A stretch of 64,000 nt of DNA from the NCBI GenBank assembly GCA_025617375.2, contig JAMYGW020000011.1, forward strand, positions 1,506,818 through 1,570,817. Direction: 5' to 3'. The notes beneath the pieces are model-generated. The model worked only from the letters and a program-made list of their open reading frames with translations, did not search any database and was not told the DNA's origin. Made by a program: the position numbers and the translations under genes. Source of the DNA: Acarospora socialis. Lineage: Eukaryota > Ascomycota > Lecanoromycetes > Acarosporales > Acarosporaceae. Positions 33,435-44,300 of this stretch are shown piece by piece. Position 1 is the first letter of the stretch; every line of letters begins with the position of its first letter.

Positions 33435-35482
33435 ATGACGGGTAACAAAAACAAAGGGAAGATACGGGAGGGCGGGCTTAAGGCGGAGAGCTACTCAGAC
33501 CCAAGCAATATTGGTCCAGGCATCTCGCCGCAGAGGCAGCTAAAGGGGAAACACGCCACAGTACCTATCGCTCAGTCTAAGAAGGGGAGTTTGCAGTACG
33601 AGTCAGCTCAGGATGAGAAGGCCATCGCGACGCCGAACTCGTTCACTGAATCGACCCGGCAATACAAGCCATGGAAAGCCGTACGAGATGGTACATCTTT
33701 CGGCGCCACGAAGTCAGTCAGCCCGAATACCGGAAACAGGACCAGTGGCAGTTCCACGGATAGTCTAGGACATCCACCCTTTCTCCATCCTTCCGATGCA
33801 GATGTCAACTGTGTTCCAGTAAAACTCAAACTCCTTAAGCGATTCTATGAGCCGCTGGTGCTTCTTCATGTGCTTGATCCCAGTCGCGGAGATCGTATCC
33901 CTCGGTATACCGGCGATGTGGGGTGCGAAGAGGAGGAACTCCGGAGATCTTTCATCGATTCCGTGGCATACATATGCGACTATGAGAAGGGAGGCGATAC
34001 TGTCACCGCAGCAGCGATGCAGAAAGAGCCGGCCGGCGTTACGATATGGTTGGCGGCCAACACCACCATTCAAGTAAAGACACTTCGCTTTCTGCACGAC
34101 GTTCTCGATTGCCTCGCCGCGATCACTGTAAGTAACCGTGCATCAACCGAAGATATTCTTGCAGCCAGAATTATCGATTTCAACACGAAGAGGCTGCAAG
34201 CCTACAAAACCTTCGTTCGTCCGCCCCTCCAAAAGTGTCTCGAGATATTGGGAAAAGTCCGTAGCCGTAAGTATAAGTCACAGGGGTGCCACCTTGTCTT
34301 GCTAAATGGGACGCCCGTCTGACAGGGAAAAAAAGCATTGACAAGGGACAGGCTTGGTGACTTCCGAAGACCTCAGCCAGACCTCAGCCTGGCTGGAGGG
34401 ATTCGCGGACCTTGTTCACACCAAAGATGGCGATTTACACAAGCTCGTGCAGCATTGCTTCATGGTCCGCACGATGACCCCTTTCCGGGTCATATCTCAT
34501 CTGGCGATGGGCGAAGAGTCCGGATCGGCATACAGCAATCTGCGCCACTATATTGGACGGCTCGGAGGACATTTGAAGGCCATAAGAATTTTAGTCTCCA
34601 CCGCGTTGGTAACGCCGTCCCTGTTGGACAATTTTAGCATCAAGGTGCGACGCTCTTCACGCACTATGCCATCCCCGCTTGCGTCTGATCGGATCGATTT
34701 GAACGGCATTATTGGCCGCGCATTCCATACCGAGGAGGAAATAGCGCACTATCGTGCCCTGATAACCTCGATGGATCGAATCGTCGACGGGGGTCTCCAG
34801 CGGGGTGTGAGAGACAGATGTTCACTCTCCACTCGAGTGCATGCCGAACTTCTGCTTGTCGACCTGTTCCAAGAGCATGGCTTTGAGTTTGTGGCAGACG
34901 ACAGGTATGTTGGCTGCAGTAAGCCAGCGTGCTATTGCTGCTACCATTATATCTTAGCTTTGCGCGGGGGCTTTTCGCTCTCAATGCCAGCATGTCACAA
35001 CAATCTGTATCTGCCTTGGCGAGCTCCTGATATACCCAAGAATCGAGGCGCAGCACCGGTAAAGATGCGAGAGAACGCTCTGAATACCATGATCGTCAGT
35101 TTTCGCGCCGATCTACAAAGACAGATTGACGGTCAAGCACCACGGAGATCCTCGCAATTCGATTCATTGACCGGAGTCACGTCTCTGCGTGAAAGAGAGC
35201 TCCCAGGAGGGGGCGACTTCGAGCCAACTTTTCTTGAACATGTGGAGCGTGGGTACCATCTTTATTTGCTGGAAGATATCACTTGATACTGACTCTTCTC
35301 GAAAAGCTCATAGTGACGACGAATCCACAGGTCTTGGGTCAAGGAGCTCTTCAGTTGACGTGTGTGAAGAGCACTTGGTCGACGCTTTGCGATTGAGTCA
35401 AGACACCACCGATTCAAGTCAATCCTCCGAATCTTTCGAGGACTCTGATAATGGAGGTGTCTGGCTTCGGCAATTGCTCTAG
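33435..35482 (+). CDS. OTT_1508-type nucleic-acid deaminase-like protein
   Basis: Preferred model: exons 33435-34266, 34352-35252 and 35314-35482, 633 residues. Intron 1 (85 nt) is well supported (GTAAGT...ACAG, phase kept). Intron 2 (61 nt, GTACCA...ATAG, CTGAC branch) is less certain; if retained the protein ends at 35286 with 588 residues. Residues 1-110 are disordered and basic. The C-terminal half has a zinc-deaminase signature: HAE at residues 441-443 (VHAELLLVDLF) and GCSKPACYCC at 465-474, giving PxC(x2)C. This combination fits the OTT_1508-like deaminases known mainly from fungi, whose substrates are unknown; membership in the cytidine-deaminase fold is from established comparative work, the assignment here from motifs. 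The tail ends in Ser/Asp-rich repeats and DNGGVWL. Confidence 0.8.
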
Positions 35483-37582
35483 TAAAGATCAGGGGCCCGT
35501 CAGCATTTTCTGCCGAAAGTCCGTTTTGTTTATGCTCGCTGCTCGTCTGAGCACCGAGCTGCCTGTTACTGTGAGGAGTTGATTGCTGTGTTTCCGTTGT
35601 TGGATCTATGCCAAATCGAAATAAAAGAAGACGCGAGCTTCACTAGAAAATGAGAATATAAGTATGACCATAGAGATGACTGGAACTAGGAATAATTGCG
35701 CGCTTCATCACTTGTCGATCTTTGAAGTGTGATTAACAGATGAAGTCAGACTTTCATGATATGGAAACCCTCCATAGGTACGTACAGTCAGACTGGTGTG
35801 TGCCAGCCCTCGCCTTGTGGACATCCATAGGGCTATAATCTACACTTCGGCTTCAGCACTTCAGGCAGGCGAATAAGGTGAAGCTCTGTGTTGACCTTTG
35901 CTGCAACAGGGTACTCTCCTTCGTACCTGGTCTCCTATCCGAACAATATTCATCAGTGGAAAGAGAGATGCTTTGAAAGTGATAACTCATAGTACAACAT
36001 TAGGTAGGTAGTGCAGCAAGTACTTGCATAACCCTGAAGTACGGAGTATCAGTACTTGAATTAGCAATCCTGCAGACTCCGGTCGAGGCCCTGACAATAT
36101 TGCAGGACGAAGAGCTGCATTCTTTATAAGCGAGGTAGGGCACATCTCCGAACTTCGTCCACTGAAACCCCTTTTGTATCTCGTCATTGTGGAAGAAAGA
36201 AAGATCAATAATCAATGCTTTCGAGATACGTTTGTCGTCCGGTCTCGACCTTTGCTTCCTCACAAGCAGAGTCTGAGCAACAGGGCTCCCACTGAGCCGC
36301 AGATAGCTTACAACAGTCATAGTCTAAGCAATCTCCACGGCGTCAGAAGGCAGGAAACCTAATACAACCATCAGGTAATAGATACTCCGTCCCGCTCGAG
36401 CATGCGGCACCTCAGCCGACGACTTTCTGAAACTGCAGCACATGCTGCAGCTGTCAAGGGTGTCTCTTGGCATCTGCAAAACCGTTGACTTATGTGTACA
36501 CGCCTGTCAGCGATTCGCGTCACGATCGAGGCTCAGTAATAATCTGCAATGCTGAAGCAAAGCACGTAAGCCACGACAAGAAGAGGCGTTGAATGAGTGC
36601 ACGTGCACACATGGCCGAAAAGTTGCTTGAACGCTAATCCGGAAGCCCCAATCTCCGAGATCTTCCTGAAGGGGTGCTGTTTCATATTTTCGGTTAGCCC
36701 ACCCCCAAAGGAGTAGATCGCTCGCCGATTTAGGAAGGAGCGCAGCTCATCGAAGGAATACACATCTTTGCGCTACTCCGTACTAGGTCCGTAACGGGCC
36801 CGTTCGCAATGCTTACTTTCCCGCTCGATCCTGACCAGGAAGTCATCCCTGGCTTCTACGAGTACCTACCTAGGTAGGTATCCGAAGATCCTCCACCACC
36901 CTAACATCTTGAGACTGACGAGTTCCTCAGCAAACACCTCATATGGAGTATTGGAAGGCATTGAAAGAGGATACAGGTATCCATCTATCGAAATTGCATA
37001 CAAACCATGGTGTACATGCGCATCATGTATATAAGACGTACTTAGGTTACTTGTACCTGCTAAACCGCGCCTGCATAAGCTTTTGCGGATGCCCATCGAG
37101 GTTGGCTCGCTAGACGAAGGTCTTTTCCTCTCATTCTTTGTCGATGCTCTAGCGACGAGGAATGTTCAGATGATCCAATCACAGCTTGCTGATTTCAACT
37201 GCAATGTTAGAAACATGCCTTGAGCTGTTATGGTTTCCGGGGCTTCCTGCCACGAATGATACGAGGACTGGTCGGCTCCGCGTGAGGATGACAAGCCCTA
37301 CGTGAAATCGGCCGTTCCATGTCCAGGTTGATCATGGGGTCCAAAACTGTGCCTGTCTAGCCCGCTTTGCCTCGTCGAGCTCTTTTGTCCCCCAGTGATC
37401 CGTGTGCCGCAAGCAGCCATTTCATAAGAGACCTTTCCGCCCTGACAGTCCCCTGTTGCTCCTACCCGACGTCCATTCCTCTCGCGGTCCCCCTTAACAC
37501 CAACACTTTTGCTACTCTCTTCTACTCGTGCTATTCTGCTTATCACTATACCTATCCCATTGACTCTTATCAAGCCCTCATC
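35483..37582. other. 2.1-kb intergenic stretch
   Basis: No confident gene. Short frames on both strands lack domains or splice support. A CCTAGGTAGG-type palindrome occurs at 36866-36880. The right end is the promoter of the secreted GPI protein and contains pyrimidine-rich sequence. Confidence 0.4.
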
Positions 37583-38666
37583 ATGCAATTCAAAGCTCTT
37601 GCTCTCCTCGCTGCCGTTGGCACCGCCATCGCGCAGCGGCCATCAAACACCTCCATCTGTGACTACTACACCACTGCCCTCCTCAAAGAGAACAACGCGA
37701 CCAACCAATACACCCTCCTGACTCTCGTCGTCAACACCGCCGTCATCGGCAACTACACCAAGCCTAACGTTGGCATCAAGGTCCCCGGTATCCTCGCGAC
37801 GGGCACCATCAACGGGACGACCGTCAACCTCCTGCCATACTTCGATGGCGGTCTTGCTTCCACCAACAATGGAAGCGATGCCGGTGTTGCCGTCAACTTC
37901 CTCGACGACGGTGGCGCGGTGCCGCTGATGATGAACAAGCCTGCAAATGGCACCAGCTCGAATCAATAGTAAGACTCGTTACTTCCGTCCCGGGAAACTG
38001 AATAATGACTGACAGTCTATTAGCACGCTGTTGACGCACTTGTACGAGTACTTTGGCGTCCTGCTCGGCTGCTCCAAGGTGGGAACCACTGGCTTCCCGA
38101 AATACGGTGGTGACGGCAGCCAGTACGAAGTCCACAAGTAAGCAAGCCGACGAGTCGCGAAGTTCAACTTGCCGAACAATTGACCAATCAACCTCAGGTT
38201 CATGGCTCTCGACCAATACCAAGTCGGCTATTTCATCCAGCAAGTCGGGCTCGCCGCTGCCTCCTTTGGTGTTGCAACCGAGGATGTAAATGCCGTCGGC
38301 AAGGCTCTCACCCAGCTGTTCGACTACAAGTGTGCCCCGAACACCACCGTCGTCCCAGAACAAGGTCCTCAACTCCAGGCCATCTGTATCGCAGACACTT
38401 GCCCTCTCGCCATGAACGCGACATGCTCCGCTTACGCGCCTGTCGTTGAACCTTTCGCTGCGAACGCGACATTGGCCATGGGCGAAGGACGCAACCAGAG
38501 CATGAACGGCACCGGTTCCGGTTCCGGTTCGGGCTCGGGCTCGGGCTCGGGTTCGGGCTCTACCACGAGCAACACGCCACCCATGCAGACCAAGAACGTG
38601 GCGGCGCAGAACTTTGGATCCGTTGCTGCGGTCCTTGGTGCTGCTGCTCTTGCCTTCGCACTATAA
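37583..38666 (+). CDS. Secreted, GPI-anchored protein of unknown function
   Basis: Three exons, 37583-37968, 38024-38137 and 38198-38666, encode 322 residues; introns are 55 and 60 nt with GTAAGA/GTAAGC donors. The ATG at 37583 opens a clean signal peptide (MQFKALALLAAVGTAIAQ); the frame is open further upstream but without a signal. The body has many N-glycosylation sites and conserved-looking blocks (LLTHLYEYFGVLLGC, YQVGYFIQQVGLAAASFGV, LQAICIADTCPLA) with paired cysteines. A Gly-Ser linker encoded by hexamer repeats precedes a C-terminal hydrophobic GPI signal (FGSVAAVLGAAALAFAL). I recognise the layout as a recurrent ascomycete family but know no function for it. Confidence 0.88.
38513..38561 (+). 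repeat. GGTTCC/GGCTCG hexamer repeat coding Gly-Ser
   Basis: About eight six-base units encode the (GS)n linker of the GPI protein. It is likely to vary in copy number. Confidence 0.85.
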
Positions 38667-39605
38667 GCGACGATATTCTCTGGCTTCCAATAAGATAGTA
38701 ATCATAATGGATTCTCGGCGTTGTTCAGTGTATACCTAGCGCCAGTGTAAAACATTCTCGATATCGTTGTCATCCACGTGTGACATTGTGCCCTTTTCTG
38801 ATCAGTCTCACAGAATGTCAGCTTGTCTCGGAGATACGTTTTTCTACAGTAGCATAACAGCACGGGTAGAACTCTGATAAAGGGAAGAGACCAGCTTCTG
38901 AGAAGCCATTGACGCTGCTCAGAACGGAATGCCCATCTACGTTTGATTGTCGACTCGCCCGCTGCGCAGGCTCAGTAACCGCAAGGGTTCAGCCATCTCT
39001 CCAGACAAGCTGTAGTGGAAGACAACTGTAGTGGCGAGATCAGCTGCTCGATGCTTCATGCTGCATCTTGAAACCCTGGTCTTTCAGGCTCTTCAGCGGC
39101 AGGATCTCGATCTGTCCCTAGTTGCGCATCTGAAAAGCTGAGATAGCTTACTCAGCAGGTTTGCCTAGGAATAGAAAGTTTGTGCTACGAGTACAGCTCT
39201 CCCCAGATTTCGCGAACGCAGGTACGGGAAGTGCACAGACCATCTGTGATTCTTATCCTAAACTTATCGTATATGGCAGCAATCGTGATTCCATCATAGC
39301 ACAATGGATACTCTGAGTTGCGTGTTGGGATTGAGATCGTAGTTTGCTCTCATGGCTTCGAACGAGATGGTAAGTTGAGAGTCAATGTTATTGTTCAACT
39401 GTGCTTACCTCACTTAGGGTTGCATTTAATGATCAGCGTCAAGAGTCACATTTACATGGCTTCGACTGTTCACTGTTCACTCACATCACATCAATCGCCC
39501 ATTCTTTGACGTAAAGCTGACTGCCAAACACGACACCTCCTTCATTTATACTCTCACCAAGTCTTGTACAACATTGTCACCAAATACCGTCCACACTGTT
39601 ACTCG
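38667..39605. other. Intergenic, nothing convincing
   Basis: No coding or RNA gene signal is seen in these 939 bp between the GPI protein and the DUF7918-like gene. Confidence 0.45.
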
Positions 39606-40875
39606 ATGGCAATACTCGATAATGTTGAGGTCCGCATCTGGTCCGATGGCAAGTTGTTGACCGAGTACGAGGATCCCGATGAGCATGCGGCCGATGATAC
39701 CAAGACAGCGATAAAGTTCATTGAAGCGACACCAGGGGTGAAATTCTTCATTGAGGTTACGATCATGGCAGGTTATAGGTTTCATGGTGCTGATGGCGTA
39801 CGAGTTGATCGGCGCATGGATGGACAGCTTTGCATTTCAAAGATACTCAAGAATCATGGTTCTGGCGATTCAGTTACCCAAAGTATAACAGCAAAGTTCC
39901 AGCGCGATATACGTTTTGATGATAGGAGCGGGCAGTGGATCGAAGCATTCTTCAGCTTTGGACGGCTAGAAATTCGTATGTCATTGTCTAATCCAGGCGT
40001 CACAATGTGCAACATATTAATTGAGCTCAGTGGAGCATAGCGAGTTGCCAGATGACCTCAATCCTCAAAAGGCGATGCAGCTTGGTACGATAGAGCTTAC
40101 CTGCCAACGCGCTCGCAAGATTCCACTACATGTACCCTGGGTACCGTCAAAGATTCCTGGGTTGACCTCCGTGGATCAGACTTCGGAGAAAGTCTTGAAA
40201 GGGAAGACAATCGAGAATAACATACGGTTGATCCGAGCAAAACCACTTGCCGGAAAGTAGCTAATTCTGTCTAGATACACCGATGAACATGTCATACCCC
40301 AACCGGCGGCCAGAAACACACATTATGTTGCTACGAACGGACCTTATGGAGGTTGTCTGACCTTCAAGTTTCATTATCGATCCCATAGTAAGCTTCACAG
40401 TCCCCCTACTTGCATAGTTCTTCAGATTTTGACAAGTATAGGGGCCCTCCAGACACTCGGTTGCATTCCTCGAAGCGAATCTCCGGCTATAGTAATCCAA
40501 GATGACAAGGAGGCAGAGGAGAAGCCGATCCTAGCAACCTCAGAATCGGACAACGCTGAGCTAGAGTCTTCGCAACGGGCCAAAGAGATAGAAAGACTTC
40601 AGGCGAGCACATGGCAAGCTATCAATGGCACACTTTCCATCGCTAACCTCTCCCAGGCGGAACTCGCAAAGCTTCGTCGTCTCGACCAAGCACCTCGCGG
40701 CGTCAAAGTAGAAGCTGGCGATAACGAGAACACCTCAGGGGAACGCGACACCCTGCCGAGCCTGAAGCGCGAACTTGAAGAGAATAATGTCCGCATCAAA
40801 CGAGAGGAATCCGGACCTCGAAAGCGGTCCAGAACGTCAGGGCCGATTGAGATGGTTGACTTGACCGCAGACTGA
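39606..40875 (+). CDS. DUF7918-like protein with C-terminal acidic/basic tail
   Basis: Model: exons 39606-39975, 40031-40226, 40275-40387 and 40442-40875, 370 residues. Introns 1 (55 nt, GTATGT) and 3 (54 nt, GTAAGC) are good. Intron 2 is uncertain: the natural-looking joint would need an impossible 18-nt intron at 40257-40274, so I place a 48-nt one with a GTTGAT donor that skips it. The N-terminus (MAILDNVEVRIWSDGKLLTE ... IEATPGVKFFIEVTI) and the segment KFHYRSH joined to RALQTLGCIPR are the marks of a common fungal domain of unknown function. The end, EMVDLTAD preceded by basic KRSRTSG, resembles a SUMO-interacting motif next to a nuclear signal. Gene decay at intron 2 is possible. Confidence 0.7.
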
Positions 40876-41357
40876 GCGTTCAGTAACTCCTCCAATCTGG
40901 CATTTTCCTTCCTCTTGCAGCAACCACCACGTAGTTGTTGTGAGCTTATTCCTTTCCTATTGCACTCCGTGTACCGGTTATTACATTTTGGGTCGGCAGC
41001 TTTCGTTCCTCAATTCAGCGCATCTATCGCTGTCGCACCTCTCTTTGCGGGCTTGGAAGCTTGTTACACTACGTATCTCGCGATCTCTATCTGGCGGTTG
41101 ATGTTACTTTCTCTTGCTCACCTTCGCACGATACCCTTCTCGCATACTTCTGGCTGAGCTTGTGCCATCTTCAGGTTGACTTATGGTGGTGACATTAATA
41201 TATTCATACTCGCGGTGTTCGTGGTGACAACGAAATAGTCTTTGGTATCAACAAAACTGCAAACGTGTGCCCTTCTAAGCGAAGAAATAATGATACAATA
41301 CAGAAGCCAAAAAGGCAATATACACAACCAGAAAGAGCAAGACCCAAGCGTTGCAGA
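40876..41357. other. Convergent intergenic region, no gene seen
   Basis: 482 bp between the 3' ends of the DUF7918-like gene and SEC16. Confidence 0.5.
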
Positions 41358-44300
41358 TCACGGCCGTGCCTGATCATTCGCCATGATGTCAACGTAACCC
41401 CTCCCCTTCTTCGTTTTCTTGACTGTTCCTCCTTTCCGCACTGCCGGTGCGCCGATCAGATCGTCTATGGAGCTGGCATTACTCATTGACGTCGCAGGTC
41501 GGGATGGTGGACCAGAAGGCGGACCACCCCCGGCACCCGATGCTATTGCGGCCAAGCTGGGCGGTACAAGTGTGCTGCCGGGCTCGACAGGAGAATCGGT
41601 CCTTTGCGGCGTCCCGGTACCGGAGGGCGGCCCTGATGGCGGTAGAGCCGCAACAGAAGGCATCGAAGTAGATGCGGCTGCCGATAGATTCGAGCCTGAA
41701 GTAGGCGCTTGCGGCCTTGCGCCAACTGGGATCGGGTTTCGAGTAACCGGCGGACTACTCACAGCTCGAGTTGGTGGTCCCCTCGGCGGAGGCGGTTTGG
41801 CACTGGGTACGGAAGTGTCGGTGCCGCCTTTCTTGTTGATCCATTTCTTGAGATCTGGATCGTAGTAGAAGGAGTTTTCTTCGCCGAGCTTGGCTTTGAT
41901 GGGTCCAGGGGCTGCGTTGGGATCTTTCTTGCCGAACCAGCCTCCAAACCAGCCCTTTTTATCTCCGGACTTCGCATCCCTTTTGGCTGTGGTATCTGTC
42001 AGTACATCTACGCCGTTATCCTTCGCGGTGCGTGACACTTACCATCTTCCGCAGCGGCTTTTCTGAATGCCTCATCTGCCTCTTTGTCTTTCCGTGCTTT
42101 CTCGTTTTTGAGTACATCTGCTGCTTTCTTCGTAAACTCGTCGTCATCGTCCTCGTCCATGGTGAACCTCTTCTTGGGCTTTTGTAAATTGGGAGAAGCT
42201 TCAGGATCATCATACTGGGGTTTGTACGATGGGGGTTCGTAGGTGTTTCCATGGACATTCTCGGCTTGCGAGTCATGCCCCAAGGATGCCACGGGTTCAT
42301 ATGGGGAGGAGTTGTAGTTGGAGCCTGAGTAAACATGTCCATCGTTCGATTGTATCGTACTCTGATAAGCATCGTAGCCATCAAACGGAGTATTGTGCAA
42401 AGAGGGAAGTGGGGGCCTAGAGGCGTTCTGCTGATAAGGCGACGGTAGAGGCTTCAAGGAAAACGGAGTTTGCGCCGAGGATTGTTGAGAGGATTCTGTG
42501 CTGTCAGGTAGATTAGATGAGACTTCGGGACGTTGCCAATGCTCCGAGGGATGGTATTGTGGGATATGGTTGCTGGGTAAGGAAACGTGCGGCTGGTATG
42601 GCGCCCCGTAGTCGCTTCCTTGGCTTCTGGCAGGCTCGTAGGGTGAAGGCCTTTGCGATTCATATGAGGATCGACCGGGTTGCTCCAATGAAGTGCGAGG
42701 TGCGTAGGATCCAACTGGCGCATAGCGGGTATTGCTCATACCAGCCACAGATGGCGGTCCGCTTTGTACACCTGAGTATGATCCATAAAGTTCAGTGTTT
42801 GATGGTGAGCGACTGATTGTAGGTGTGCCACCAGCGACTTTGGCGAAAGGTCCGACATCCGATTCAGCTTGTCTGCCCGAACCTGTTGATGGGCCATCGC
42901 TATCGTCACCGGCAATAAAGCTATTGAACTTGGCCCAAACCGAGCCCGATACCTTGTCCATGCTTGGTTTCCACGAAGACGACCCGTCTTTCGGTGATTG
43001 TTGCAGTCTCTTCGTAAGATCATCCAAGGCACTGAACAAAAGGCTATGATAGTACGGCGCAAGTTTCGTCGTCAACTTGAGCGAGTTAGCGATAGCGTCA
43101 CAGTACTGCTGTGCTTCTGCTCGATAGCCGTATTCCGCCAATTTCATTGCATGATAGAGCTTGTACCCCTGGAGATGAGGCACCACCGATGAAGTCGAAG
43201 AAGAAGGAGAGATGGAGATGCAGTACTCGTACACTTCACTAAGTAATATAGCATCAACGCCGGCAGCGTCACCAAAATTTTGCTGGCCTAGATCAGCGCC
43301 GATCAGCGCGATGTGGGCGTGGGGGTTGTCCGACCCTCCAAAGATGATCAAAGATCTCGCGAACAGGTAACAAATGTGCGCTGCCTCAATTCTGCCATAT
43401 CCCGAGAGGAGTCGTCCTAGTGCTAGTATGGCCTGGGGATCGCCCGTACTGCGATTGCTCAGTATCAAGCTTAGAGTCTCCCGCCATCGGTCAAGACCAT
43501 CAAGAGCGTTCTTCGTGGGTCCACTGTTTGGGATTTTGCTAACCATCTGTAGTCCAGCACGGGCTGAAGGTGGGACAAGCTCGTCAATGCATTCTTCCCA
43601 GTTCCCGGCAAATACCTCATATAGAGCGGCCAAAGACTCTGTGTTGTTTCCGACCAGCTTCACCTCTTGCCGCACGAACTCTTGAGCGACTTGTTTCCAC
43701 ACATTTTTACTCAGAGTTGATGAGATCAACATTGCATGAGCCCACAAGCGTTTGTCCACAGCGTGCCACACCGCCTTCTCGCGTTCTCCATTGACCAAGA
43801 GTTTCCTGAGTGATTCCACGAACTCGTAATTGACCGGATCCGGCTGGACAGATGAGCCGCTGGGTTTAGATATGCCAACAAGATCCACTCCTGTACCGTA
43901 CGATGGATTGGCCTCACTGTTACTTCCATCCTCTGCAAGCTCAGGGGACAGAATGGTTCGAGTAAGTTTCTCGAGGTTAATATTACCCTCGAGAACTCCA
44001 TCATGCTCAACAAGCGCTCGTAAAACCTTCAACAACAACACTCTTTCTTCGAGTTGCTTGCGAGGATCGGGAAGTGTTGTCCCTTGGCTAACGAAAGGAA
44101 GCTCTGATTCAAGCGCCAAGATCCTATTGTCTAGCCAAGTAAGGATATCTTTCTTCTTGCTTTTGGTGCGGAGTGGACCTGGAAACTTCGCAACGTGATC
44201 TTCGAGTGGTATAACAACATTTGCACTCCGAACCTGTACTTCACCTGGGCTGCACTTAATCATTGGGGCCAGATGTCCTGCACTATAACGAGGTATGTGT

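Noticed and set aside
40257-40274. 18-nt intron in the DUF7918-like gene
   Set aside because: Too short for the spliceosome in any fungus I know; a 48-nt alternative was used.
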